A stretch of 64,000 bases of DNA from Devosia sp. FJ2-5-3 (lineage in GTDB: Bacteria; Pseudomonadota; Alphaproteobacteria; Rhizobiales; Devosiaceae): contig NZ_CP104007.1 of the NCBI RefSeq assembly GCF_029201545.1, positions 3,692,501-3,756,500 of the forward strand, read 5' to 3'. This document shows positions 52,591 through 61,698 of this stretch, piece by piece. The notes under the pieces were generated by a model. That model was not told the DNA's origin. It made no database searches and saw only the letters and a program-made list of their open reading frames with translations. How positions within the stretch are numbered: position 1 is the first letter of the stretch; the number at the start of each line of letters is the position of its first letter. The position numbers and the translations under genes are program-made.

Positions 52591-54123
52591 ATGTTGACTG
52601 GAGACATGCTGAGGCGCTCTGCCGAGCGCTTTCCCAGCAAGGCCGCAGTGGTCTGCAACGGGGTGGAAAAGAGCTATCGCGATCTCGAGCGGGATGCGAA
52701 CCGCTGCGCCCACGCACTGCTCGACATGGGCCTTGCCAAAGGCGCCAAGGTCGCCATTCTGTCCAGAAACCGGATCGAATATGTGACCGCCTTCTTTGGC
52801 GCGTCGCGCACGGGCCTCGTCTTCGTCAATGTCTCGGTCCTCTACGCCCTCGAAGAGCTGGTCTATGTGCTCGACAAGGCAGACGTCGAGGTCCTGTTCT
52901 ACGAGGACAGCTTCGCTGAAAAGGTCAAGCAGGCCACTGAACGCCTGCCCAAGTTGAAGGCATCCATCGTGTTCGGCGCTGCGGCTGCCGACGAACTGGG
53001 TTTCGAGGATCTGCTGTCAGGCTATCCCGACACCGATCCGGGGGTGCACCTCAGCGAGGACGATCCGTTCTGCATGACCTATACGGGTGGCACGACGGGC
53101 CGGCCGAAAGGTGTGCTTGCAAGTCATCGCAACCGTGTGGTCACCGCCCACACCGTGGTGGTGGAGAGTGGGATCACGGATGACGATGTGGTCTCCATAG
53201 TCACTCCGCTCTTTCACGTGGCTGCCCTCAACATCATGCTCCAGCCTGCGGTTCTGGTGGGCGCCACCACGATCCTGCTGCCCAAATGGGACGTGAGCGA
53301 ATACGCACGCCTATCGAAGACCTACAATATCAGCGCCAGCTTCATGGTGCCGACCCAGGTCAGCATGATTGTGAGCGACGACGGCTTTGAGGCCGATAAT
53401 TTCAGCGCCTGGCGCAAGCTCAATTTCTCCGGGGCGCCCATGCCCGACTGGGTGCAGCGAGCCATGCTGGAAAAATTGCCCAGGGTTCGTCTGACGCAGT
53501 TCTATGGTCAGTCTGAAATGGGCATTGTCGCCGCGCTCAAATCCGGCGATTTGCCCGGAAAGCTCGGCAGCGTGGGCCGCCAGGTCTACAATGCCGACCT
53601 CGCAGTGCTCGATCCCGACGGCAAGCCGGTACAGCCCGGCGAGGTCGGCGAAATCGTGGCTCGCGGCGACAACGTCATGCTTGAATATTACGGCGACCCC
53701 GGGCAGACCAGCGCGTTCTGGCGCCACGGCTGGGCCTGGAGCGGCGATCTGGCGACGGTCGATGCGGACGGGTTCCTCACCCTTGTGGATCGGTCCAAGG
53801 ACATGATCATTTCCGGCGGCGAGAACATCTATCCCAAAGAGATCGAGAACGTCCTCTACGAGCATCACGCCGTTGCCGAATGCGCCGTCTTCGGCATTCC
53901 CGACGACAAATGGGGCGAGGTGCCGGCAGCCCATGTCCAGCTCAAGTCGGGCGCGCAGATCTGCGACGATGATCTGGTCAATCATTGCATGGAACGGCTG
54001 GCGCGCTTCAAGCGTCCGCGTCTCATCAAGCTGGTAACCGAGTTCCCGAAGACCCCGATCGGGAAGATCCAGAAGAACGTGATCCGGGAAGAGTATTGGG
54101 CCGGTCGGGACAAGCGCATCTAG
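52591..54123 (+). CDS. Acyl-CoA synthetase (AMP-binding)
   Basis: A 510-residue adenylate-forming ligase. The P-loop TYTGGTTGRPKG is at 163-174, the A5 motif FYGQSEMG near 305-312, A7/A8 WSGDLATVDADGF and DRSKDMIISGGENIYPKEIE (split), and the A10 lysine Lys492 in PIGKIQKN. It activates a carboxylic acid to its CoA thioester with ATP, the first intracellular step. The pocket is not diagnostic. The ribosome site GGGAGGG is 9 bases before the start. Confidence 0.93.
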   Translation: MLTGDMLRRSAERFPSKAAVVCNGVEKSYRDLERDANRCAHALLDMGLAKGAKVAILSRNRIEYVTAFFGASRTGLVFVNVSVLYALEELVYVLDKADVEVLFYEDSFAEKVKQATERLPKLKASIVFGAAAADELGFEDLLSGYPDTDPGVHLSEDDPFCMTYTGGTTGRPKGVLASHRNRVVTAHTVVVESGITDDDVVSIVTPLFHVAALNIMLQPAVLVGATTILLPKWDVSEYARLSKTYNISASFMVPTQVSMIVSDDGFEADNFSAWRKLNFSGAPMPDWVQRAMLEKLPRVRLTQFYGQSEMGIVAALKSGDLPGKLGSVGRQVYNADLAVLDPDGKPVQPGEVGEIVARGDNVMLEYYGDPGQTSAFWRHGWAWSGDLATVDADGFLTLVDRSKDMIISGGENIYPKEIENVLYEHHAVAECAVFGIPDDKWGEVPAAHVQLKSGAQICDDDLVNHCMERLARFKRPRLIKLVTEFPKTPIGKIQKNVIREEYWAGRDKRI

Positions 54124-54174
54124 CGGCCCCCGACCTCGCTTTCCCGACCCTGCATCTCAAAATTTCGAGACACC

Positions 54175-55050
54175 ATGATCAGCATAACCGGCGCATCGGG
54201 CCAACTCGGCCGTCAAATCGTGGCCGCCCTCAAGCAGCGCGCGCCTGAAACTGCACTCGTGGCAGGCACGCGCAAGCCCTCCTCCATCAGCGATCTTTCC
54301 GATGATGGCGTGCGCGTCGTGAAGGCCGATTTCGATCAGCCGGAAACCCTGCGTGCCATGTTCGAGGGTTCGCGGGTCGCCATGATCATCTGCGGCACGG
54401 CCCCGATCGACATCCGCATCCGGCAACATCGCGCCGCTATCGATGCTGCGCGGGCAGCGGGGGTGGAGAGGCTGGTTTATACCAGCTTCATAAATCCCCG
54501 GATCGAGAGCCTGTTTCCCTACGCGACTGTTCACGCGGATAGCGAGCGCTATCTGCTTGAGTCCGGTCTGGCCTACACCATCCTGCGCAACAATCACTTC
54601 GTGGAAAATCTGGATAGCGCCCTGAATATCGCGTTCCAGACTGGCTCCCTGGCTCTGCCCGGAGCATCGGGCAAGGTCGGTTATATCTTCCGCCGCGACG
54701 TGGCCGCAGCCACCGCTGCAGTCCTCACCCAGGAGGGCCACGAGAACAAGGCCTACGAGCTTACCGGGCCCGAAGCGCTCGATCTCTATGAGATTGCGGG
54801 ACTGGCAGGCGAGACATGGGGCAAGCCTGTTGTGGCCCACGAGCTCGACAGCGCCGAGTATGGGCGCCTCCTTTCTCAGCGCGGATTGCCTGACTTTGCC
54901 GTCGAGGCCCAGATCGGCATTCGGCTTGCCTCGGGCGCGGGGGAGTATGGCCATCTCTCACCGGCGGCCGAGCGTCTTGCCGGCCGGAGCCTGGGAACGA
55001 TGACCGAACATCTGCAAGCGATTTGCCGCCGCCTGTCGGCGGTGCATTGA
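54175..55050 (+). CDS. NmrA-like NAD(P)-binding reductase
   Basis: A 291-residue atypical short-chain dehydrogenase of the NmrA/quinone-oxidoreductase-2 type. The nucleotide-binding motif GASGQLG is at 6-12 in ISITGASGQLGRQI. No classical YxxxK is evident; the TSFINPRIE and LRNNHFVENL segments match the NmrA/QOR2 group. Its role in the pathway, perhaps reducing a keto or quinone intermediate or serving as a redox sensor, is unknown. It ends the rightward set and is followed by a hairpin. Confidence 0.75.
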   Translation: MISITGASGQLGRQIVAALKQRAPETALVAGTRKPSSISDLSDDGVRVVKADFDQPETLRAMFEGSRVAMIICGTAPIDIRIRQHRAAIDAARAAGVERLVYTSFINPRIESLFPYATVHADSERYLLESGLAYTILRNNHFVENLDSALNIAFQTGSLALPGASGKVGYIFRRDVAAATAAVLTQEGHENKAYELTGPEALDLYEIAGLAGETWGKPVVAHELDSAEYGRLLSQRGLPDFAVEAQIGIRLASGAGEYGHLSPAAERLAGRSLGTMTEHLQAICRRLSAVH

Positions 55051-55071
55051 GGGACAGCTCAGCTGTCCCTC
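55049..55071. terminator. Hairpin between convergent genes
   Basis: GAGGGACAGC and GCTGTCCCTC are perfectly complementary around TCA, overlapping the stop codon of the NmrA-like gene. There is no T run on either side, so it may act with Rho. Confidence 0.55.
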
Positions 55072-55079
55072 TGGGTGGG

Positions 55080-55874
55080 TTATTCCCCCCGGAAAACGGG
55101 TGGTCGCTTGTCGAGAAAGGCAGCGACCCCCTCCGAATAGTCGGCGCTTTTGCCTGCAATGCGCTGGCTGTCGCGCTCGAGATCAAGTTGAGCGTCAAGC
55201 GTATTGGAGGCGGCGGCCTGGATCAGATGTTTGGTAAGTCCAAGTCCAAGGGTGGGACCTGCAGCAAGCTGTCGAGCGATCTGGCGGGCATGATCGAGAA
55301 GTTCGGCGTCCGGCACGGCCTTCCAGATGAGGCCCCAGTCAGCGGCGGTCGTCGCCGGCAGCGGCTCGGCCAGAAGCATCAGCGCCTTGGCGCGGGCCTC
55401 GCCCAGCGTGCGGGGCAGCGTCCAGCTTCCCCCCGAATCCGGTACCAACCCCACCTTGGAAAAGGCCTGAACGAACTTTGCCGACTGAGCCGCGATCACG
55501 ATGTCGCAGGCCAGCGCGATATTGGCTCCCGCTCCCGCCGCCACACCGTTCACAGCGACGATCACCGGCTTGCGCAGGTCCCGAATGAGCCGAACGGCCG
55601 GGTTATAATAAGTGTCCAGGGAATGCCCGAGATCGAGCGGACCGGTGCGCTTGCGCGGGTCGCGATCACTAAGGTCCTGTCCCGCAGAGAACGCCCGTCC
55701 CGCTCCTGTGATCAGAACAGAGCGCACCGACGCATCGTCGCCGGCACGCTCGAGAACGGACCTAAGCGCCACATGCATTTCGACATTGAACGCATTGAGC
55801 TTGTCCGGTCGGTTCAAGATCACCTCGAGGACGCCATTCTCCAATGCCCAAAGCACGCTTTCCGATGCCTGCAA
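55080..55874 (-). CDS. PaaG-like enoyl-CoA isomerase/hydratase
   Basis: A 264-residue crotonase-fold protein. The oxyanion motif VAVNGVAAGAGANIALACD is intact, but the two catalytic glutamates of enoyl-CoA hydratase are replaced: the segment reads AGANIAL and FVQAFSKVGLVPDSGG, the arrangement of PaaG-type isomerases. The chosen start is TTG at 55874, with GGAGGAG 7 bases upstream; the ATG 28 codons earlier gives a longer, unconserved end. It lies on the opposite strand to its pathway neighbours and converges on the NmrA-like gene. Confidence 0.85.
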   Translation of the reverse strand: MQASESVLWALENGVLEVILNRPDKLNAFNVEMHVALRSVLERAGDDASVRSVLITGAGRAFSAGQDLSDRDPRKRTGPLDLGHSLDTYYNPAVRLIRDLRKPVIVAVNGVAAGAGANIALACDIVIAAQSAKFVQAFSKVGLVPDSGGSWTLPRTLGEARAKALMLLAEPLPATTAADWGLIWKAVPDAELLDHARQIARQLAAGPTLGLGLTKHLIQAAASNTLDAQLDLERDSQRIAGKSADYSEGVAAFLDKRPPVFRGE

Positions 55875-56017
55875 CTCTCTTCTCCTCCAATTAAGGCTTG
55901 GCGCCGATGTTCTCGCCACTTTGGCATATCCAGCCCGTCGGGCCAACAGCAAAATCAAATTTTTCTTCGTAAAATCAATAGTTTACGAGAAGTACATTCC
56001 AGCGCAGGGCTGCCTCG

Positions 56018-57964
56018 ATGACGCTTGTTACCATCTCCCGCGATGCTGAAATCGCGATCGTCACCATCAACAATCCGCCGGTAAATGCGCTGAGCCAGAT
56101 GCTGCGCGAAGAACTCCTCCAAACGGTGGAATTGCTCGGAGCCGACAAGGCCGTGCGCGGTGTCGTTTTGCAGTGCGCGGGCAAGACCTTCATCGCGGGC
56201 GCGGACGTCAACGAGTTCGACAAGCCCCCCGTCGCCCCGCATCTGCCCGATGTCGTCGCCAGCATCGAAAATGCACCACAGCCCTGGCTCGCGGCGATCC
56301 ACGGCGCTTGCCTGGGCGGTGGATTGGAAATCGCCCTCGGATGCAGGTTTCGAATTGCCGCCCGCAACGCATCTCTCGGTTTTCCGGAGGTGTCGCTCGG
56401 GGTCATTCCCGGCGCATCGGGCACAGTTCGCACGCCGCGACTGGTCGGTCTCGCCGCGGCGATAGAGATGATTACCTCGGGAAAGCCCGTGCCAGCCGAA
56501 AAGGCCCTGACCATGGGCCTCGTCGATGCGCTGGTGGAGGACGATCTGGTCGCCGGCGCCGTTGACCATCTCCGGAGCGCCCTTAAAACCCCGCTCCCTC
56601 CCCCAATCTCGGAACGCGCCATGCCGCGCGCAGAAGATTTGGACTGGGACGCACAGCGCCTGGCCGTCAAGAAGCGCGGCAGGGGAGAGGCAGCACCGCT
56701 AAAGGCTCTCGAGAGCATTGAATTTGCTGCAACGCATGGCTTCGCCGAGGCCATGGCGTTTGAGAGGGCGCTCTTCCTTGATCTGCGAAGCTCCAGGCAG
56801 GCCGCCGCGCTTCGGCACGTTTTCCTCGCGGAACGCACCCTGCTCCGGCCTGCCGAATTGCAGGGCGTCGACACAATCGCGATCGAGCATGTCGGTGTCG
56901 TCGGCGGCGGCACCATGGGCATCGGCATAGCCGCGGCTTTCCTTGATGCCGGCTTAAGCGTGACACTGGTTGAACGGAACGACGAGGCGGCCGGGCTCGC
57001 CGGGGCAAATCTGCGGGCGCTCTATGGCTCAACCGTAAAGCGCGGCCGGCTGAGTGCGGAACAAGCCGCGGAGAGGCTCGCACGATGCGTTACCATTTCG
57101 GACATGAACGGCCTCGCCCACGCCGATCTGGTGATTGAAGCTGTCTTTGAGGACATGGCCGTCAAGCAAGCGCTCTTCGAGCAGCTCAACAGCACCTGCC
57201 GGCCTGACGCGATCCTTGCGACCAACACGTCCTACCTTGATCCGCGAGAGATCTCCGCGCCCCTCGCCCGTCTCGAGCGCTTCATCGGGCTGCATTTCTT
57301 CGGCCCCGCCAATGTCATGAAACTGCTCGAGATCGTTCCGCTCGCGCAAACGGACGCCGTCATAATCGCAACCGTGACCGCGCTGGCCCGGCGGCTCGGC
57401 AAGATGCCGGTCTGCGTGGGCATTTGTGAAGGATTTGTCGGCAACCGCATCCTCAAGCGCTATCGCGCCGCTGCGGAAAATCTGGTGCGACGCGGGATCC
57501 CGATCGCCGAAGTCGATACCGCAATGCGCGAATACGGATTTGCCATGGGGCCGTTCGAAGCCCAGGACCTCGGCGGGCTGGACATCGCATTCGCCCAGCG
57601 CGAAGGCGCGCGCGCGGCCGGCAAGCCCGTTGCCGAAACGCTGGGCGACATCCTGGTGCGGGCCGGGCGAAAGGGTCAGAAGGTCGGCGCCGGCTGGTAC
57701 GACTATGCGTCGGACAGCCGGACCCCCATCATCTCCCGGGCCGTGGTGGAATTGCTTGCGGGTTCAGTCATTGCGGGCGAAACGCTCGGCCACGAGCAGA
57801 TTGCCGATCAGCTCGTGAGCGAGATGGCGTCCGAAGGAGCCCAGATCCTTGCCGAAGGGATCGTGCGCCGCTCCTCGGACATCGACCTCGTGGAGATCCA
57901 CGGCTTTGGCTTTCCTCGCTGGCGCGGCGGGCCAATGTTCGCGGAGGCGTCCCGGACAGCCTGA
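56018..57964 (+). CDS. Enoyl-CoA hydratase/3-hydroxyacyl-CoA dehydrogenase fusion
   Basis: A 648-residue FadJ/PimF-type bifunctional enzyme. The crotonase domain (about 1-190) keeps Glu104 (GGGLEIAL) and Glu124 (GFPEVSLG), so it should hydrate enoyl-CoA. The dehydrogenase domain has the NAD motif GVVGGGTMGIG (293-303), the catalytic His426 in GLHFFGPANVMKL and the C-terminal helical domain. It carries out two steps of beta-oxidation. It is divergent from the PaaG-like gene, with 143 bases between starts. Confidence 0.92.
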   Translation: MTLVTISRDAEIAIVTINNPPVNALSQMLREELLQTVELLGADKAVRGVVLQCAGKTFIAGADVNEFDKPPVAPHLPDVVASIENAPQPWLAAIHGACLGGGLEIALGCRFRIAARNASLGFPEVSLGVIPGASGTVRTPRLVGLAAAIEMITSGKPVPAEKALTMGLVDALVEDDLVAGAVDHLRSALKTPLPPPISERAMPRAEDLDWDAQRLAVKKRGRGEAAPLKALESIEFAATHGFAEAMAFERALFLDLRSSRQAAALRHVFLAERTLLRPAELQGVDTIAIEHVGVVGGGTMGIGIAAAFLDAGLSVTLVERNDEAAGLAGANLRALYGSTVKRGRLSAEQAAERLARCVTISDMNGLAHADLVIEAVFEDMAVKQALFEQLNSTCRPDAILATNTSYLDPREISAPLARLERFIGLHFFGPANVMKLLEIVPLAQTDAVIIATVTALARRLGKMPVCVGICEGFVGNRILKRYRAAAENLVRRGIPIAEVDTAMREYGFAMGPFEAQDLGGLDIAFAQREGARAAGKPVAETLGDILVRAGRKGQKVGAGWYDYASDSRTPIISRAVVELLAGSVIAGETLGHEQIADQLVSEMASEGAQILAEGIVRRSSDIDLVEIHGFGFPRWRGGPMFAEASRTA

Positions 57965-57972
57965 ACCAGAGC

Positions 57973-58016
57973 GGCGGGAAGGCGCATCACGGGGCTGTCG
58001 GCCCGGCGCTCCCGCC
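57973..58016 (+). terminator. Possible terminator of the FadJ-like gene
   Basis: GGCGGGA (57973-57979) and TCCCGCC (58010-58016) are complementary around a GC-rich inner segment with its own hairpin. TCTTCCC follows. It lies 9 bases after the stop codon. Confidence 0.5.
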
Positions 58017-58098
58017 TCTTCCCACCTGTGGCAAGCCATGCGCCAGTCTCGTCAGGGGAGAAAGCTGCGGCCCTGCTGCGGGTGCCGCTCAGGCGCCA

Positions 58099-58359
58099 TC
58101 AAGACCCGCCGTACCGGTTGAGTTGCTCGTGCGCGGTCAGGATCACCTGACCGTCCGAGCTGCCCAACCCGTCCTGCATGTATGGCGTCATCCGCAATAC
58201 CAGATTGCGCGGCCCCGGATCATCCGGTTTTGTCTGATCCGACAGTGCTGTCTTCGCCGTCGCGCCGATCTGATCGTCGCAGGCCATCGCTGCGCCCAGC
58301 GACAAACCAAACGCGATTTCCGCCGCGGCGAACGCCCGGCCAATTGCTAATCTGCTCAT
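58099..58359 (-). CDS. Small secreted protein, unknown function
   Basis: An 86-residue protein with a signal peptide of about 32 residues (AEIAFGLSLGAAMAC ends it) and a short, polar mature part containing TPYMQDGLGSSDGQVILTAH. I recognise no family. A start 7 codons upstream (58380) is an alternative, but the ATG at 58359 gives a better signal sequence. It follows the 487-residue secreted protein by 54 bases on the same strand and is probably the last gene of that group. Small size leaves real doubt about coding status. Confidence 0.5.
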   Translation of the reverse strand: MSRLAIGRAFAAAEIAFGLSLGAAMACDDQIGATAKTALSDQTKPDDPGPRNLVLRMTPYMQDGLGSSDGQVILTAHEQLNRYGGS

Positions 58360-58413
58360 TGCATTCTCCATAATTTCCACTGCCGCCTGCGACTTGAAAT
58401 CGTGCGGCAGGGA

Positions 58414-59877
58414 TCAGCGAGCGCGGTTGGGTTTCTCGGTGACCGTGAACGCGAAATGAAAGGCAGGCAGATCTTCGCCGGGGTGATCGGCAGCGAAAGT
58501 GAGCTGGGGAACACGATAATTGCTCGGCTGGGTTTCCGTGCCTTTGTAAATGCCTGGATAGACATCGATGTAGTGGGGGCCGGGTTCTCCGGAGGCAGCC
58601 AGGTAGATGGTCAAATCCCCGCTGCTGTTGAAAGCACACACATAGCCGAGATAGGCGTTGTCATAATTCACGTGGTAGATGTTGGCTGTCTCGCTCCAGC
58701 CGCCGCCCTTGATGTGCACCTTGAAAGTCGTCCCGGCGGGCCCGCTGTCGATATCGAGCGGGAGCGCGGTGGGCGTAATCCAGTGCTGACCGGTCTGCCG
58801 ATGCGCGTCGGCGGACAGGACCAAATCATGGGCGCCACCGAGATCGTCGGGCGTATCGAACGAAAATGACGCCTGGCCCTGCGCGTCCGCTATGGCCGTG
58901 CCGATGGGCGTGAACTCGCGGGTCCAGCCATTTTGCACCACCCGATTGCCGACCAGTGTCCCCCATTCGAGCTGATAGCTCTTGCCAGGCTCAAGCGCTT
59001 TGGCCTGAACGCTGACCGGCTGCCCCACGCCGGTAAATGCGGGTTCCACGATGAGATCGCCCGGCTCTGGCAAGCGCCGTACCGATGAGAGGGTCTGCTC
59101 ATCGAGCGGCGGCGCCAGGACCGGCTCCCCCTCCGTCAGCTCGAACTCGGCGCGCGGGCGCACACGATCCGGGTAAGGGTTCTGCTCGGGATTGAGATAG
59201 GGATAGGTGAAGCCGGCATGGACCAATCGCAGGACCTGCGTGCCGACCGCGCCGGTAGCGGGGACGGTGAACTTGGCAGTTCCATTGGTGGTTACCGAGG
59301 ACAGCCAGCCGGTAAAACTGTTTCCATAGACCAGCGTCCAGCTATTCTCCAGGTAACGCCAGCCCAGGCCATGAACTTCGACCGTGATCGGCGTTCCCAG
59401 CGGCCCCTCTTCCGGAGACAATGTCATGGTGAGATCGACGCTATAGCCGGTCTGGTTGAGCAGCCGCCGGTCCTGCTGCAGGGTCAAATCGTGTAGAAAC
59501 CCGAAATCATCCGGGGTGATGAAATCCTCGGAGAAGCTGCCGTCGGCATCGGTGGTGACGACGGCGATGAGATAGGCCCTGGGTGTGAATTCACGCCCTT
59601 TGTAAAGCCCCTCCTCCACCGCCCACGACCCCTCGACCGTGTTCCAGACAAGGTCGAACGCCTCGCCCGGAGGCATGCCTTCGCCGTGTACCGTCACGGG
59701 AGTGCCCGCCGGCCCATGGGTGGGAACCGACGACATTTTTCCAACAAATCCGCCCGAGGGCTCTGCGATCGGTCGCTCCGGCCCGAGGTCAACCGCCGCC
59801 GGTGCGGATGCCGCATAAGCGCTGCTCATCAGCATTGCCGATAAGCAGAGCGCCGCGATGCGGGCGCGGACCATCAT
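58414..59877 (-). CDS. Secreted protein with duplicated beta-sandwich modules
   Basis: A 487-residue secreted protein (signal peptide about 1-22). It has an internal A-B-A-B duplication. Module A recurs at about 55-147 and 275-363 (REFTP at 95 and 320; TPDDxGxxHDL at 121 and 342). Module B recurs at about 148-248 and 372-487 (GPLGTPITVEVHGLGW and GPAGTTFKVHIKGGGW). GPxGTxxxVxxxG openings suggest IPT/TIG-like or Ig-like sandwiches. No catalytic or cofactor residues are evident. It overlaps the upstream gene by 4 bases (ATGA). A cell-surface or periplasmic ligand-binding role is a guess. Confidence 0.75.
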   Translation of the reverse strand: MMVRARIAALCLSAMLMSSAYAASAPAAVDLGPERPIAEPSGGFVGKMSSVPTHGPAGTPVTVHGEGMPPGEAFDLVWNTVEGSWAVEEGLYKGREFTPRAYLIAVVTTDADGSFSEDFITPDDFGFLHDLTLQQDRRLLNQTGYSVDLTMTLSPEEGPLGTPITVEVHGLGWRYLENSWTLVYGNSFTGWLSSVTTNGTAKFTVPATGAVGTQVLRLVHAGFTYPYLNPEQNPYPDRVRPRAEFELTEGEPVLAPPLDEQTLSSVRRLPEPGDLIVEPAFTGVGQPVSVQAKALEPGKSYQLEWGTLVGNRVVQNGWTREFTPIGTAIADAQGQASFSFDTPDDLGGAHDLVLSADAHRQTGQHWITPTALPLDIDSGPAGTTFKVHIKGGGWSETANIYHVNYDNAYLGYVCAFNSSGDLTIYLAASGEPGPHYIDVYPGIYKGTETQPSNYRVPQLTFAADHPGEDLPAFHFAFTVTEKPNRAR

Positions 59878-60338
59878 TGTTCTGCAACGATGGTGAGCTG
59901 GGAAGGCGGCGCCTCGAAGGGGATAAGGGTGACCTCCTGGTCGTCAAGGGTGGTTGCCACAACCTTGTAGGGATGACTGCCCGTGGGGTAGTCGGCCGGG
60001 ATGGTCCATGCATAGGTCCAATAATGGCCGGCGGCCTGCTGTGGCGGATGGGGACCGAATTTTGGCGTGAACTCCGTCCCGTCCGGCATGACGACAACGA
60101 GCTTTTTGAGGCCTCCCTCCTCCAGCGGCTCTCCGCTCTGGGTGTCGGTGACGCGGATGCGGAAGATGACCTTGTCCTCCGGCTTGAACCGGCTCGTCAG
60201 GACACAGGGGCCACTCAGGACGGTATCTGCCTGGATAGCCAGCGGGAGGGGGGCGCCATATGCTGAGCAGGAATAGGCGACTGCTATAAAGCCTGTTGCA
60301 GCAAGGACAGCGACTGGATGTTTATCCGAGAGTTTCAC
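59874..60338 (-). CDS. Secreted single-domain beta-sandwich protein
   Basis: A 154-residue secreted protein. The signal peptide (about 1-28) ends near CSAYG. The mature part is one beta-rich domain: FKPEDKVIFRIRVTDTQSGE (about 51-70), VVVMPDGTEFTPKFGPHPPQ (about 81-100), then HYWTYAWTIPADYPTGSHPY (about 104-123), resembling a periplasmic Ig-like fold. No family name is known to me. It is the first of three secreted-protein genes and overlaps the next by 4 bases, so the two are coupled. A LuxR regulator lies 136 bases upstream on the same strand. Confidence 0.7.
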   Translation of the reverse strand: MKLSDKHPVAVLAATGFIAVAYSCSAYGAPLPLAIQADTVLSGPCVLTSRFKPEDKVIFRIRVTDTQSGEPLEEGGLKKLVVVMPDGTEFTPKFGPHPPQQAAGHYWTYAWTIPADYPTGSHPYKVVATTLDDQEVTLIPFEAPPSQLTIVAEQ

Positions 60339-60474
60339 GGCAACGTCCTTACCTAAAGGGTTTCAGGGGAAGTGAAGTGAAGCCGGTGCGTGTCGGAACG
60401 CGTCAACGACAGGGCCGATTATTCACATTGCCGATGATCCGGCGTCGGTCGAACGACCGATAAAGCGCGCTATC

Positions 60475-61698
60475 TTAGGCGCGCGGGCGCAGTGGGCTCT
60501 CATATCCCGCGACGAGCTTGACCAGATCTGCCTGCCGCTTGCTCCCGGTCTTCTCGAACAGACGCTCGAGATGGGTCTGTACGGTGCGGCGGCTGACGCC
60601 CAGCCTGCCGGCGACATTTTCCAGCCCACCATGATCGACGATCTCGGCGAGGACGCGCGCCTCGGCAGGGGTGAAATTGTAGAATTTTGCGGCCGCCGAG
60701 ACCGCGGAAGTGACGTCGATGATGGTTGCGCGAACAAAGACGGCGATGACCGCTGCGGCGCCCAGGCCAATATGGCGGCGGGCGCCGGAGGTTAAGGGCA
60801 ACAGATGGGTTGCGTAGGACACCCCGTTGGCGCCCGAAATGGTCAGAGCAACGCGCTCAAGCCGACTTTCTGGCCGGAAATCCAGCATGGAATGCACAGC
60901 CTGCCGAAGGTCGATCTGTGACGACTGATCCGTCGCTGTCAGGCTCTTTCCGACGAGGCAGAGCGGTTCTCCGGCCGCGAGGATCTCTCGCCCGCTCTGG
61001 TTTGAGTGTACCAACTCGCCGGCGGCATTGAGAAAGAAGACACAGGTGGAGAGCGCATCCATGGCTTCGACAAAGTCGCCGACGCGCAGATCGTGCTGAT
61101 CAAGCAATCTGCTGATCATCAAGGCGCGGCGAAAATGCGGGAGGATCAGGCCGATCCTGAAGGAACAGGCGTCGTCCACCAATCCCTCATCCTCCCGGCG
61201 AACACAGGCGAGCGCAGCGGCGCCGGAGGGCGATTTTTCGAGCGTGGCGCCGATGCAGTCCACGAAACCCTGTGGCTCCACCCATTCCCGGTAATAGGCC
61301 GAGGCAAGAACTTCGGGCCACAAAGGGGAGCGCGAGGCAACCAGCACATCACCGGCCGTGGATCGAAACACCCAGGCATTGAGCGGATCGAGATGGAAGT
61401 AGTGGTTCTGATAGCTCTCCCAGTAACCGGGCTCATGCCCCCAGTTCACATTGAGGTTGAACCTGCCAATGCGGTCCGAGCTCAGCAGCGACCCAGCCGA
61501 GCAATGCATGAACGCGCAGACCTGCTGGAGCGCATCTATCCATCTCGCCCGTTTGATTGCGGCGTCGTAGACCGTTTCGATAAGGGAAGCGAACTCTTCG
61601 GCGTCGGCGCCGGACAGGGCCATCGCACTGTCTGTGTCATAGAGTTCGCCCGCCAGATGGCGATTTTCAGCATGCTCCGCAGCAATCTTGACAGCCAT
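60475..61698 (-). CDS. LuxR-family transcriptional regulator
   Basis: A 407-residue regulator. The C-terminal LuxR helix-turn-helix (about 340-400) contains FTPAEARVLAEIVDHGG and VAGRLGVSRRTVQTHLERLF. The preceding part has PAS-like segments and no known autoinducer-binding signature. It is expected to sense an unknown signal and to control nearby secreted-protein genes. It lies 136 bases upstream of the first of these, on the same strand. Confidence 0.85.
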   Translation of the reverse strand: MAVKIAAEHAENRHLAGELYDTDSAMALSGADAEEFASLIETVYDAAIKRARWIDALQQVCAFMHCSAGSLLSSDRIGRFNLNVNWGHEPGYWESYQNHYFHLDPLNAWVFRSTAGDVLVASRSPLWPEVLASAYYREWVEPQGFVDCIGATLEKSPSGAAALACVRREDEGLVDDACSFRIGLILPHFRRALMISRLLDQHDLRVGDFVEAMDALSTCVFFLNAAGELVHSNQSGREILAAGEPLCLVGKSLTATDQSSQIDLRQAVHSMLDFRPESRLERVALTISGANGVSYATHLLPLTSGARRHIGLGAAAVIAVFVRATIIDVTSAVSAAAKFYNFTPAEARVLAEIVDHGGLENVAGRLGVSRRTVQTHLERLFEKTGSKRQADLVKLVAGYESPLRPRA

